Counted from the stretch's first letter, positions 42,835 to 52,330 are shown. The stretch is DNA of 64,000 nucleotides from Neolewinella aquimaris (GCF_014197245.1 NZ_JACIFF010000001.1:62001-126000), one strand, 5' to 3'. The notes: generated by a model not told the origin, from the sequence alone. A program made the numbers and translations.

Positions 42835-43768
42835 TGTTGCTGGTGGTTTGTGCATTTCGGGTGAGTGTCGCAATCATGCCGCGTCCACCACGGCCTTCAC
42901 TGCTGATGTATAGTTCGCCGTTGGGACCAAATGTGATCCCTTCCGGCTGACGAAAGGTATTCTGTTCGAGCAACTCGATGTGTTTCACCTGGCTGTCGCG
43001 GTCGATTACGATGAGGATATTGCCAACGGCGGAAAGTACGAATAGATAGCCCGTGGAGGGTTCGACGGCAATTCCGCTGGGTTTAATGACGTACTCCCGG
43101 TTCTTGCCGAAAATGATCTGACCCACCTCCAGTCCGTCCACGAAGTAGGTCGGCTGACTGTTAAGTTCGTTCATCACCAGGTCGTAGGTATAGATACCCC
43201 GGCGGGTTTCGTCGTCCGATTGCGGGTTCAACTCCTGCGCCTTCGGGACGATCAGTAAGGTATTGGTGATGGAGTCGTAGCAGATGCCCTCCGTATCGTT
43301 GCGGTAGCTGAAGCTGGTTTCCAATTTATTCGATACAACCTCCGCGGTAGTATCCTGCGCGTAATCGAACGTGTGGATGTCGCCATCCGCCTCGAGTACG
43401 TAGAACCGGTTGTCCTTGCGGGTAATTCCCTCGTAGTCGAGGTCCTTGCCGAAAGTCAATCGCTGCAGTAATTCACCGCTTACCGCATTGACCCGGTACA
43501 TTACCCCCTCCTCGTCCTGTACCGCAAATACCTCATCGGCGCGAAATCCCTGGCACAGTCCGCTTATTTCCTCCAGCTCCCCCGGAAGTTTTACGACCCG
43601 GTCGAGTCGGTCAAAGTTGTAGGGGAAAAAGTAATCGTCGTCGACCGTAAAGCTCTCCGTTTCCGGTCGTTCCTGTAGGGTAAACAGTACGTACCCGGCT
43701 CCGATGACCAGTATGATCACCAGAATGACAACGGAAATAAGGTTCGGTCTTTCCCAGATCCTGTTCAT
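42797..43768 (-). CDS. SdiA-regulated-type beta-propeller protein, membrane-anchored
   Basis: 323 residues. A single N-terminal membrane helix (about 10-29) anchors a beta-propeller of the SdiA-regulated/phytase-like type: LPGELEEISGLCQGF, EVFAVQDEEGVMYRVN, KDLDYEGITRKDNRFYVLEADG, NDTEGICYDSITNTLLIVPKAQE, KPSGIAVEPSTGYLFVLSAVG and RQPEGITFGPNGELYISSEG. The repeated EGI/EGIT blade motif binds metal in related propellers. Probably periplasmic. It lies 11 bp after the phosphoesterase-barrel gene and overlaps the PycTM gene by 38 bp, so the three form an operon. Ligand and role unknown. Confidence 0.78.
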   Translation of the reverse strand: MNRIWERPNLISVVILVIILVIGAGYVLFTLQERPETESFTVDDDYFFPYNFDRLDRVVKLPGELEEISGLCQGFRADEVFAVQDEEGVMYRVNAVSGELLQRLTFGKDLDYEGITRKDNRFYVLEADGDIHTFDYAQDTTAEVVSNKLETSFSYRNDTEGICYDSITNTLLIVPKAQELNPQSDDETRRGIYTYDLVMNELNSQPTYFVDGLEVGQIIFGKNREYVIKPSGIAVEPSTGYLFVLSAVGNILIVIDRDSQVKHIELLEQNTFRQPEGITFGPNGELYISSEGRGGRGMIATLTRNAQTTSNNGQRGESDRGEN

Positions 43769-43779
43769 AAGCGGGTAAT

Positions 43780-46700
43780 TTAGAAAGGAAATCCTGCAGC
43801 GAAGTTGAATCTACCCCGTTCCTCGTCGAGGAAGTAGGTTGCGCTGATGATGGTGGCACCGAGTGGAGCCACCCATACGCCGCCGCCGTAGCCGAAGTGC
43901 CAGGTGCTGCTGTCCTCTCCGTCGAGCCAGACGCGCCCATGGTCGAGCCCCAGGATGAATCCACCCACGGTCGGCACTTCACCCTTTCCAAAACCAAAAC
44001 CCATGAAGCGTAGGTCGATGTTTTGGTAAAAGAGATTATTGCCCAGGTAGCGATCTACCCGCGCGGCGCGGTAATTGAGGCGACCGCCCATGGAAGCCAA
44101 CTGATAAAACTCCGGATCGCCCGTATTAAGTTCGAAGCCCACCCGGGTCGCGAAGTTGATGGCCTTGGTGAGCATCCGGTAGAAGGTTAGGCTGCCACCG
44201 TACTTGGTCGTGGTGCGCTCGCTGTCGTCGAGGTTCCAGGTTTGACGGGCGAAGAGATCGTACTTAATTCCGTTATCGGCCATCAGGGGAATGGCCAGGT
44301 TGTTGGAGGAGATCGCCGCTTCCAGACCAGCGAACGCCTGCTTATCGAATACCCGCGGATCGATAGCCTGAGTATTTTCGATCAGGGTATAGTCGGGGGC
44401 GTCGTCGAGGTCGTAGCTGTGGTAGAACGGTCCGACCGAAAAGCTGAAACGGTTGCGGTTGCCGCGGAAGCGCAGCATGGGATTGAAGAAAATTTCCTGG
44501 CGACGCGCACGGTTGTATTCCAGGATCTGATCGTCGTCCAGCTCGGTCTCGTCTTCGTCGGGCTGCCCTACGCCTTCGTTGCCGAGGCCGAAGAAGTTGG
44601 CCACGTATCCCGGGCTGAAGTAGTGACCGGTGAGCGTTAGGTCCTTCCTCCGCCCGAAGGTATTGTTCAACTCTCCCTTGTAGGTGAACTTGTAAAAGTC
44701 ATTTGTGCTGTAGCTGCCCATGAAGGTGTGGCGCTGGGCGTAGGGGGCCGGATTGAAGCCGGTCACGGTGTGGACGAATCCACCGCCGATAAAGAGCCCA
44801 TCGTCGACGTTGAAGCCCAGGGAGGGGACCGGGGTGGTGTAGTTCGGGTAGTATTCCTGAAAATCAAAAGTGTTCAACTCGGGATACCGGTCGGTCCGCC
44901 GATCGCGCAGGCGACTTGTATTACCACTTAGTTCCATTCCCTCTTCTTCGTCGTAGATCCGTGCGGTCAACTCACCACTTGCGTTCGCTTCATCTCCGTC
45001 GGTGCCGCCGATCACCCGCACCTTGATGCGGCTGCGCTCACCGGTTAGTTCGAAGTGGTCGTCTCCGTCCATTCCGTAGAGGGACACGTACTTCGTTTCT
45101 ACCGCGTGGAAGGTCCGTTCGTAGAACTTCTCATCCGGCTGCCCCTCCTTGTCGGCGTCGAATACCTCTACCTGCAGGTCTCCGTTGGCGAGCCCCGTTA
45201 GCAGAAAGTAGTCGTCGCTGTCGGTACCCAGTACGTTCACCCGTTCGGCCAGGGTTTCGTAGTACTCTTCGGCAAAGCGATCAAGTTGTTGCCGCCGCTG
45301 CTTGAGCTTGCCGGCGATGTTTTCTTGTTCCAGGCTGTAGGGGAGTACTTCGGGGGGCATGCGTTGTAACGCACTGTCGATTACCGCATCGGTAAGGGCC
45401 TGCTGAATCCTCCTGGCTTCGGCTACCATTTCCTCGCGGGTAACCTGGTTCAGGAAAACCCGGTCGTTCCACTTGCCGTTGAGTCCCCGCCACTTGGCCT
45501 TGTCCAGCTCACCGGTAAACGGACGAAGTTTGCGGGCCTCGGGCACGAAGATGCGGGCGACGCTGAGTAAGCCCCCGTCGAAATTGCTGAACACCTGGTC
45601 GCGGTCGCGGGCGATGGCCTCGTAGCGGGTGCGACCGTCTTCCTCCGGGAAGGCCGCCCAGCGCCACTGATCGCGGTGGCGGTCCCAGTCGCCGATCAAG
45701 AAGTCGAAGAGGCGGGCGCGGGCGTAGTTTTTCTGGTCGGCGTAGTTCTTCCAGTCGTCGAGGAGGGCCTCCCGCATTTTGCTGTTGCTGATGATGTCCT
45801 TACTTCCCCCGAAGAAGCGGGTCCCGCTCCAGTCCTCGTCTGGCCGTTGCTCCAACCAGTACATTTCTCCACCGAAATTGGTGTTGAACGTGCCGAGCGC
45901 CGGCTGCTTGGGTACGTAGTAGAGATAGGGGTCGGCGGCAAGCAGTCCGAGCTTCTCCTGCATGGGGGGCAGGGTAAGGGGAGCGTAGGGGTGAATGGCC
46001 GTGAACTGGTCCTTGGCTACGTCGGCGGCAAAGCTGTTCTCGAGCAGACTGGGGAGCAGTTGCGCCGGGTTCTTGCGTACCGACCGTAGTTGATAAAGGT
46101 GGCCGTCCGCCCCCTCCGTGTGCAGGCTCATGGTGGTCATGCCACCCCCCCGACGGTAGGGAGAGAGGCCACCGAAGATGGTATCGATCTTCAGGACCGG
46201 CACCTCGACGGGCAGGTAGTACAGCGGACGGTAATGCCGACCGAAAGTGGTGCGGTAAGCAAGGTTCTTGTCGTCGCCCTCCGCGGCGTAAATGGAGGCT
46301 TTGACCACCTTGTCGGTGACCGTTTCCGTCGGGACTTCCTCAATCCCTTCGTCCTGGGGAGCGAAGCGGTCCTCGATGATGCGCCGGTAGAACACCCGTT
46401 CTTCCCGGCCGGCTTCGTCTACGGTGTAAAAGCCGACGTAGACGGATCCCGTGTCGTAAAAATCCAGGCGGCTGTAGCCGATGGCACCCTGCACGAAGTT
46501 GGCGTCGTTGCCGCCGACCCCGGGGCCGCGCTTACTGCCGGAGCCCGCAACGATTTGCATGTATTCGTCCTCGTGCACGAGCATCATGTTGTGTTCATGA
46601 CCGCTGACGAAGATCACGTTGACTTCATCGTCGATGCCGGCCTTCACTTTATTGATGAACTGCTGGTAGCGCAGGTTGTGCAGGTCCTGCGGTCCACCTC

Positions 46701-47514
46701 CGACCCCCTGAATGAGGCGGAAGATGCTCCCCACCACGGGCAGGGGCACGTAGGCTCCCGGGATCAGATCGGCGAGGGGAAAAAGATGCTGGCCAACACT
46801 ATACTCTCCACCCCGGTTTCCGTTGGCCTGCAGGGGGTGGTGCATCATAACGATCTTGACCTGGTCGCGGTACCCCTTGATCTCGTCGGCCAGCGCGAAG
46901 GTCATGGCGTCGCGATTGGTGAAATCGCAGCCTTCGCTGACCTCTTCGTCCCGGTCCCAGTCGCTCATGTACCAGGCCGTGTTGATGCCGATGAGGCCGA
47001 CGCGGTCGAAGAGCTTCTCGTCGTCCGGACCGGAGCAGGCGTTGTTGGGAAGAAAGTCGACTTTTTTCTCGCTGTGGTCCTTGAAGTATTTCTCCAACCT
47101 TTCCAATCGGCTGAATTGTCCGCTACGACCGATCTCGTTCTCTCCGGGGGTGTAGAAGATTTTTCCGGGTACCCGCTGGAGCCGGTCGATCAGGGCATCC
47201 AGGTGGGCCGTTTGGTCTTCGTTCCGATTTTTACGTAGCCCGTCCGGACCGGTGATGTCACCGAGCAGGAGCAGCGAACTGTTCTTCTTGCCCGCCGGCA
47301 TCTGTTCGACCATCGCACCGAGGGTGGTGAGGCCGCGTTCGAAGTCGTAGCCCAGGTCACCCACCATAAAGGTGGAGTACTCCAGCTCGCCCGTGGGCAC
47401 GGCTTCGCTGGTGAGGCCCTCGATTTCGGCTTCGTGAATTCTGTAGTCAGCACACTGGCTGAGGGTAAGTAGCACTGCCACAAGACTGGTGCAACGAAAT
47501 AAGGCTATGCGCAT
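43780..47514 (-). CDS. Metallophosphoesterase / kinase-like / outer-membrane barrel fusion lipoprotein
   Basis: 1244 residues. Lipoprotein-like signal with Cys21. Region 45-385 is a calcineurin-type phosphoesterase: VGDLGYD, LLGDITGP (Asp86), PGENE, MMHHPL and VSGHEH at 304-308. Region 455-650 has RSVRKNP (basic residue 477-481), then DWDRHRDQWRW at 609-619 and RDRDQVF at 636-642; spacing and LFDFLIGDWDRH resemble HipA/PI-kinase-like catalytic and metal loops. Region about 890-1244 is a D15/BamA-like beta-barrel with a terminal Phe. This describes an envelope protein spanning the outer membrane. It heads the operon with the SdiA-type and PycTM genes. Confidence 0.72.
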   Translation of the reverse strand: MRIALFRCTSLVAVLLTLSQCADYRIHEAEIEGLTSEAVPTGELEYSTFMVGDLGYDFERGLTTLGAMVEQMPAGKKNSSLLLLGDITGPDGLRKNRNEDQTAHLDALIDRLQRVPGKIFYTPGENEIGRSGQFSRLERLEKYFKDHSEKKVDFLPNNACSGPDDEKLFDRVGLIGINTAWYMSDWDRDEEVSEGCDFTNRDAMTFALADEIKGYRDQVKIVMMHHPLQANGNRGGEYSVGQHLFPLADLIPGAYVPLPVVGSIFRLIQGVGGGPQDLHNLRYQQFINKVKAGIDDEVNVIFVSGHEHNMMLVHEDEYMQIVAGSGSKRGPGVGGNDANFVQGAIGYSRLDFYDTGSVYVGFYTVDEAGREERVFYRRIIEDRFAPQDEGIEEVPTETVTDKVVKASIYAAEGDDKNLAYRTTFGRHYRPLYYLPVEVPVLKIDTIFGGLSPYRRGGGMTTMSLHTEGADGHLYQLRSVRKNPAQLLPSLLENSFAADVAKDQFTAIHPYAPLTLPPMQEKLGLLAADPYLYYVPKQPALGTFNTNFGGEMYWLEQRPDEDWSGTRFFGGSKDIISNSKMREALLDDWKNYADQKNYARARLFDFLIGDWDRHRDQWRWAAFPEEDGRTRYEAIARDRDQVFSNFDGGLLSVARIFVPEARKLRPFTGELDKAKWRGLNGKWNDRVFLNQVTREEMVAEARRIQQALTDAVIDSALQRMPPEVLPYSLEQENIAGKLKQRRQQLDRFAEEYYETLAERVNVLGTDSDDYFLLTGLANGDLQVEVFDADKEGQPDEKFYERTFHAVETKYVSLYGMDGDDHFELTGERSRIKVRVIGGTDGDEANASGELTARIYDEEEGMELSGNTSRLRDRRTDRYPELNTFDFQEYYPNYTTPVPSLGFNVDDGLFIGGGFVHTVTGFNPAPYAQRHTFMGSYSTNDFYKFTYKGELNNTFGRRKDLTLTGHYFSPGYVANFFGLGNEGVGQPDEDETELDDDQILEYNRARRQEIFFNPMLRFRGNRNRFSFSVGPFYHSYDLDDAPDYTLIENTQAIDPRVFDKQAFAGLEAAISSNNLAIPLMADNGIKYDLFARQTWNLDDSERTTTKYGGSLTFYRMLTKAINFATRVGFELNTGDPEFYQLASMGGRLNYRAARVDRYLGNNLFYQNIDLRFMGFGFGKGEVPTVGGFILGLDHGRVWLDGEDSSTWHFGYGGGVWVAPLGATIISATYFLDEERGRFNFAAGFPF

Positions 47515-47708
47515 CGTGAGTATAGTGTTCGGTCTATAACTACGCTTCCCCTTGGGTGTTCAGGGTTTACGCACAATGAGATTTCTGAATACTACCGATT
47601 AAACTTCCCCGGTTCGGGAGGTTTGGCGTTCTTTGCCCCGTGCACCCCCTAAACGGCGGTTACCACCGACCGGGTGCAACTTCCATAATCTGACACCCCA
47701 CCAAAGAG

Positions 47709-48440
47709 ATGAAGGTTAATATTCTTGCCATTGGCGTCCACCCGGACGATATAGAACTAAGCTGCTCCGGCACCCTCCTGCGGCACGCGGCCCTGGGCCA
47801 TACCTTCGGATTGCTGGACCTAACCCGTGGAGAACTGGGAAGCCGGGGCACTGCCGAGATACGGACCCGGGAGGCCTACGCGGCCGCGGAAAAATTGGGC
47901 GCAAAGTTCCGGGAAAACCTCGATCTGCCCGACGGATTCATCACCGGCGACAAGCAAACCCAGCTCAAGATTATCTCCGCCATCCGGGACTGTCAGCCCG
48001 ACATCGTGCTCGCCAATGCCCTCGGCGACCGCCATCCGGACCACGGCCGGAGTGCCGAAATCGTCGCGAACGCCTGCTACCTAAGCGGGCTCAAACGAAT
48101 AGAAACCTACAACCTCGAGGGGGAGGAGCAGGAAGAATGGCGGCCACGGGCGATCTACCACTACATCCAGGATCGCAACCGGCAGCCCGACTTCGTAGTA
48201 GACATCTCTCCCTACGTCAAGCAAAAGTTTGAAGCCATCGCCTGTTACGCTTCCCAGTTCAACGACCACGTCAATAACGAATACGCCACCGAGGTCGCTA
48301 CGCCGATCAGCGGCAAGGACTTCATGGATTTTCTCGCCGCAAAGGGGCGGTACTTCGGACGGGAGGCCGGATACGAGTACGCCGAAGCCTTTAATGTTCG
48401 TCGCTACCCGGGCGTGAAGGACCTGCTCGATCTGGAGTAA
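47709..48440 (+). CDS. bshB1: Bacillithiol biosynthesis deacetylase BshB1
   Basis: 243 residues. PIG-L/LmbE fold with zinc ligands HPDD in AIGVHPDDIELSCSG and HPDHGRS, the LTRGELGSRG motif, and a tail NNEYATEVATPISGKDFMDFLAAKGRYFG specific to BshB1. It removes the acetyl group from GlcNAc-malate in bacillithiol synthesis; bshA and bshC are not in this window. Its last 50 bases are antisense to the end of the polysaccharide deacetylase gene. Confidence 0.92.
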   Translation: MKVNILAIGVHPDDIELSCSGTLLRHAALGHTFGLLDLTRGELGSRGTAEIRTREAYAAAEKLGAKFRENLDLPDGFITGDKQTQLKIISAIRDCQPDIVLANALGDRHPDHGRSAEIVANACYLSGLKRIETYNLEGEEQEEWRPRAIYHYIQDRNRQPDFVVDISPYVKQKFEAIACYASQFNDHVNNEYATEVATPISGKDFMDFLAAKGRYFGREAGYEYAEAFNVRRYPGVKDLLDLE

Positions 48441-49755
48441 CGCCTTCCCACCCGGCCAGCCGGCCCACCAGATCTACGTACATCTCCCACCAGCCGGCCC
48501 AGCCGTAGTCCGCTGCGAAACTGCTGTTGTGCCAGAGCAGGGGAAAGGGCCCGCCGTACCGACCAAGTCCCTCCGCTAACTTTATGATCGCTGCACCCGC
48601 GGCCCCGCAGGAAAGCCCCTCGTAGGTTTTTAGGGTGACATCCATGGCCGCAAAGGGGTGAATCGTCAGGCCGGTCTCCCGTTCGCGCAGCAGGTCGTAC
48701 CAGGGAAATGGCTGGTTGGTGCCGGCCCGCCACCCCGATCGATCGGCATATCCCATGCTGTGGTCGTCGGTAATGCCGTGCTGACTCAGCTGTCGGTACG
48801 TGTCGGGTAGGCGGAAGCGTAAAAAATGCTGACGGGAGGCCGTGATTCGCTCCCCCGCGATCTGCTCCAGCCGCTTGCGTTCCTGTCCGATCAGCGCGGG
48901 AGACTGGGAGGAGAGGTAGCTCGGATGAATGCCAGTACTGGAGGTGGCGGCGAGCCTGCGAATGAGCGCTCTCTGCGCTTCCGGTATGGGATAAGGATTT
49001 GTGTCGTGCCGGTTCGTTCCTGTTGAAAGCAACCAGAAATAGGTAGCCCTCAATTCGTGTTTGCGGTGGAGGTCTTCCAGGGCCGCGACCGTGTTGTAGG
49101 GGTCGTTTTCCCGCGTAGCGCGCAGTCGGCTCACGAACCTGGATCCGTTGCCCGCCAGCAGGTCGCGTATTCCGCTCAGTCCGCCCCGCCAGCCCCGGTG
49201 CCGGTACGCGTAGAGTAGGTCGATGTCGTAGGTAGGCCGAAAGGTAAAGCCGTACCGACGGGGGGCGGGCAGGGTAGGGAACCAGGCGCGAAGCTGACGG
49301 CCGATCGCGGCGGTCCACTCCCGCACGACGGGGCGGTGCAGGTAGCCATTCTGTACTGCGTGGGAAGCGGCGGCCGTAAACCTGCCGTGGCGGTCGGGGG
49401 TGAACGCGTCGTACTCCTCGTAACGGCTCAGGCAGTAGAATATGCAGGCGAGCAGATCGGGACCGGTCTTGGTCATGCAAAAAACCGGCAGGCCGTCCTC
49501 GGATAATTGGGCGGGGTCCGCGGGTCCCGTGTCTCGCCCGGAAAGCAGTGGATGGTGGGGTAGCGTACGGGGCCCTTCCCCTCCGTAGTTGATGCCGTAG
49601 CGGGGCAGTCGCGGGCCGAATACGGAGCGGTCGTTGGAGAATCGAAAGCGGTAACCGAGATCGTCGCCGACGATCCGCAGCACGTAGCGCAGCCGGGGAT
49701 GGCGGATCGCGGTAACAACGGTGATCTCGGGAACGGAAGACAAGTCGGGCGACAA
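48391..49755 (-). CDS. Polysaccharide-deacetylase-family protein
   Basis: 454 residues. The N-terminal 150 residues (RYVLRIVGDDLGYRFRF; YGGEGPRTLPHH; FYCLSRYEEYD) are of the DUF7033 type found before NodB-like domains in Bacteroidota. The catalytic part has TYDIDLLYAYRHRG, ATYFWLLSTG, GIHPSYLSS, RQHFLRFRLPDTYRQL, DHSMGYADRSGWRAGT and WHNSSFA, the conserved pattern of these deacetylases. It probably modifies a surface polysaccharide. The C-terminal tail overlaps bshB1 by 50 bp. A second start lies at 49786 only in another frame. Confidence 0.8.
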   Translation of the reverse strand: MSPDLSSVPEITVVTAIRHPRLRYVLRIVGDDLGYRFRFSNDRSVFGPRLPRYGINYGGEGPRTLPHHPLLSGRDTGPADPAQLSEDGLPVFCMTKTGPDLLACIFYCLSRYEEYDAFTPDRHGRFTAAASHAVQNGYLHRPVVREWTAAIGRQLRAWFPTLPAPRRYGFTFRPTYDIDLLYAYRHRGWRGGLSGIRDLLAGNGSRFVSRLRATRENDPYNTVAALEDLHRKHELRATYFWLLSTGTNRHDTNPYPIPEAQRALIRRLAATSSTGIHPSYLSSQSPALIGQERKRLEQIAGERITASRQHFLRFRLPDTYRQLSQHGITDDHSMGYADRSGWRAGTNQPFPWYDLLRERETGLTIHPFAAMDVTLKTYEGLSCGAAGAAIIKLAEGLGRYGGPFPLLWHNSSFAADYGWAGWWEMYVDLVGRLAGWEGVTPDRAGPSRPGSDEH

Positions 49756-49814
49756 TTAGGCTGCTAAAGGTAGGTGGAAACAACAAAGGGGCCTCCCGGA
49801 CTGTAATTTCGGTA

Positions 49815-49822
49815 TATCTTTC
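49815..49822 (+). promoter_or_regulatory. Promoter core TATCTTTC for the secreted protein gene
   Basis: One mismatch to TAnnTTTG; 5 nt before ATG 49828. Confidence 0.4.
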
Positions 49823-49827
49823 CCCTC

Positions 49828-50628
49828 ATGCGACGATTGATCATCATGTGCTGCGGTGCACTCTTTACCTTGGGACTCACGGCCCAGCAGGAGCTACCCG
49901 GCAACCGGAATATTTACGATGCAAAGGACATTGGCATCATCTACAACCACGAGCTCACCTTCAACGTCGCCCTGGCCACCCCGCGGAACTTCTTCCTCGG
50001 CGTACGATCGGGTAAGTTGCTGACCTACGACAAGACCCGTTACTGGACGCTTTCCATCGGCGACATTCGCCACAGCCGCGAACGGCGGGAAAATCCGGAC
50101 CGCGTCAACGTGATCAGCAACCGGGTGAGCCGGGCCTACGTGTTCGGCAAACAAAACCAGTTGTACGCCCTGCGGCTCGGTTTCGGCATGAAGAAATTTC
50201 TTTCGGAAAAAGCCCGCGAGCGGGGGGTGGCGATCGGCTACTCTTATGAGTTCGGGCCCAGCCTCGGACTGCTGAAACCCTATTACCTCGAGATCGAGCG
50301 CAACGACGCCGCACCGATCGACGTCCGCTTTACGGGAGATAACCTGGACGTATTCATCAATAACCAAACCAACATCTTCGGTGCCTCGGCCTGGACGGTG
50401 GGGTTGGACGAGATCGGATTACGGCCCGGCGTACACGCTAAATTTGCTACCCACTTCGGCTTCGGTGCGTACGACGAGACCGCGAAGTCGCTGGAGGCAG
50501 GCATTATGGCGGACTACTTTCTCGGCAATACCGACATCATGGTGGAAAGCGAACTGACCCCGGGGGTGTCGAACAGCCCGTTGTTTCTCAGTTTGTTTCT
50601 GAATTTTCAGATTGGGAAACGGTGGTAG
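49828..50628 (+). CDS. Secreted/outer-membrane protein of unknown function
   Basis: 266 residues. Signal peptide (MRRLIIMCCGALFTLGLTAQ) then a beta-rich sequence: YNHELTFNVALATPRNFFLG, KTRYWTLSIGDIRHSRERR, LYALRLGFGMKKFLSEKARERGVAIGYSYEFGPSLGLLKPYYLEI, ending in LFLSLFLNFQIGKRW with a terminal Trp, as in outer-membrane barrels. Recurrent in Bacteroidota as an unnamed family, as far as I recall. No catalytic motif. It lies just upstream of aroB with a 71-bp gap. Confidence 0.65.
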   Translation: MRRLIIMCCGALFTLGLTAQQELPGNRNIYDAKDIGIIYNHELTFNVALATPRNFFLGVRSGKLLTYDKTRYWTLSIGDIRHSRERRENPDRVNVISNRVSRAYVFGKQNQLYALRLGFGMKKFLSEKARERGVAIGYSYEFGPSLGLLKPYYLEIERNDAAPIDVRFTGDNLDVFINNQTNIFGASAWTVGLDEIGLRPGVHAKFATHFGFGAYDETAKSLEAGIMADYFLGNTDIMVESELTPGVSNSPLFLSLFLNFQIGKRW

Positions 50629-50699
50629 GGGAGTCTTTTAGGCGGATAGTTCTTTAGTCGGTTAGTCAGGTCGGGTGGGGGTCATTTACAATATATCCT

Positions 50700-51764
50700 A
50701 TGGAGTTGAGTGTTGGAGGGGAGTACGGTATTGTGATTGATGCCGTTGGGGCCGAGCAGTTTGCGTGGCTGCGCGAAAGAGCTTACGCAGGCTGGGTGCT
50801 CATCATGGACGAGGAGACCGAACGGTACTGTCTGCCGCGGATCGAGCGCTACCTGGGGTCAACTCCCCTGGTCAAGATCGTGGTGCCGGCCGGTGAGCGG
50901 CACAAGCATTTGGATACCTGTAAATTTATTTGGGAGGAGATGTTCCGGGGCGGCGTGGGCCGGCGCTGGTGCTGCCTGAATTTAGGTGGCGGCGTGATCG
51001 GGGATATGGGCGGATTTGCCGCCGGTACCTTTAAGCGGGGCATCGACTTCGTGCAGATTCCTACCACCCTGCTCAGTCAGGTGGATGCGAGCGTGGGGGG
51101 GAAGCTGGGCATCGATTTTTACGAAGTCAAGAACAGCATCGGGCTGTTTGCGAATCCGCAAGCGGTGTGGGTCGATGCCGGGTTTCTGGGTACCCTTCCG
51201 GAACGGGAGATCAGGTCCGGTTACGCCGAGATCATCAAGCACGCACTGATCGCGGATGAGCAGCAGTGGTCGGAGTTGCGGGACATCAAGGATATACGCG
51301 GCCTTGACTGGCCGGCCGTCATCGAACGTAGTGTCGACATCAAGCGGCAGGTGGTGCTGAAGGACCCCTTCGAGCGGGGCATTCGGAAAGCGCTCAATTT
51401 TGGTCATACCATCGGACACGCGGTAGAGAGCTACTTTCTGCATCGCGAAGACCGACTGCTGCACGGAGAGGCCATTGCTATCGGGATGATCACGGAATCT
51501 TGGCTCAGCCACGAAACGGGTGATCTGAGTGCGGCGGCGCTAGATGACATTCGCGATTACTGCCTCAGGGTATACGGACACCAACACGTGCCGGAGGCCA
51601 GTTTTCCTGTACTGCTGGACCTGATGCGGCAGGACAAGAAAAACGATACGGAGGCGATCAACTTTACCTTCCTGGAAAAGCCGGGGGAGGCCGTAGTAAA
51701 CAAGACAGCGACCGCGGATATGATCACGCGGTCGCTGGCTTACTACAATTCGCTTGGTAGTTAG
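50700..51764 (+). CDS. aroB: 3-dehydroquinate synthase
   Basis: 354 residues. Nucleotide- and metal-binding motifs GGGVIGDMGGFAAGTFKRGIDFVQIPTTLLSQVDASVGGK (residues about 98-137), RSGYAEIIKHALI, and the zinc ligands in NFGHTIGHAVESYF and HGEAIAIGM. It makes dehydroquinate from DAHP in the shikimate pathway, which feeds the trp genes. The TAG stop abuts the TAA of the convergent hsp20 gene with no spacer. Confidence 0.96.
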   Translation: MELSVGGEYGIVIDAVGAEQFAWLRERAYAGWVLIMDEETERYCLPRIERYLGSTPLVKIVVPAGERHKHLDTCKFIWEEMFRGGVGRRWCCLNLGGGVIGDMGGFAAGTFKRGIDFVQIPTTLLSQVDASVGGKLGIDFYEVKNSIGLFANPQAVWVDAGFLGTLPEREIRSGYAEIIKHALIADEQQWSELRDIKDIRGLDWPAVIERSVDIKRQVVLKDPFERGIRKALNFGHTIGHAVESYFLHREDRLLHGEAIAIGMITESWLSHETGDLSAAALDDIRDYCLRVYGHQHVPEASFPVLLDLMRQDKKNDTEAINFTFLEKPGEAVVNKTATADMITRSLAYYNSLGS

Positions 51765-52244
51765 TTAATGTGGGCCCACCTCGATGCGACGGGGGGTCTT
51801 GGTTTCGGCGACCGGTCGGAGTACGGGCACGTATACTTCGAGAATGCCGTTGGTATACTTGGCCGTGATGTTATCCTCATCCGTGCTGTCCGGAAGACTA
51901 AAGCTCCGGCTGAAGGTGTGGAAGTTGTGTTCCCGGCGGCTGAACGAGTCGTGGTCGCGCACCCGATCGGCGTGAAGTTCCCCCTTGATGGTCAGTACGT
52001 CGTTGTGGACGCTGATGTGAAAATCTTCCCGCTGGTAGCCGGGGGCGGCGAGTTCGATGAGGTATCCGCCCTGGTTTTCCTCGTCGAGTTCGGTGATGTT
52101 GGCACCGGGTATGTTAAGTTCGTAATCGCCGCTCATGGTCTGGTTGCCGTAGAGCCTTCTGCGTTGTTCTTCGAAGGGATGATCGATGTGGCGGTAGCGC
52201 GAATTGGCGGGTGTAATGCCCCGAAATGATGTGAATTCTCTCAT
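51765..52244 (-). CDS. Small heat-shock protein Hsp20/alpha-crystallin family
   Basis: 159 residues from ATG 52244 (MREFTSFRG); an upstream start at 52298 is possible. The alpha-crystallin domain has NQGGYLIELAAPGYQREDFHISVHNDVLTIKGE, FSRREHNFHTFSRSFSLPDSTDEDNITAKYTNGILEVYVP, with the C-terminal anchor-type motif VAETKTPRRIEV. It prevents aggregation of unfolding proteins in an ATP-independent way. The 5' region overlaps no gene; the 3' end abuts aroB. Confidence 0.92.
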   Translation of the reverse strand: MREFTSFRGITPANSRYRHIDHPFEEQRRRLYGNQTMSGDYELNIPGANITELDEENQGGYLIELAAPGYQREDFHISVHNDVLTIKGELHADRVRDHDSFSRREHNFHTFSRSFSLPDSTDEDNITAKYTNGILEVYVPVLRPVAETKTPRRIEVGPH

Positions 52245-52330
52245 GGCGATTTCATTTAAGGTTATGCTAAAAGTCCTGATTACCGGACGTTTCTGCAACG
52301 ACGACCGTTTGGTCGGTGTTCGTTTTACCG

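Noticed and set aside
46090-47238. A 382-codon open frame antisense to the phosphoesterase-barrel gene
   Set aside because: Val/His/Gly-rich composition typical of antisense of a coding strand; no domain.
48404-49786. A 460-codon open frame on the minus strand parallel to the polysaccharide deacetylase gene
   Set aside because: It is rich in Arg/Pro/His with no domain, and the other frame encodes clear NodB-type motifs; a GC-driven shadow.
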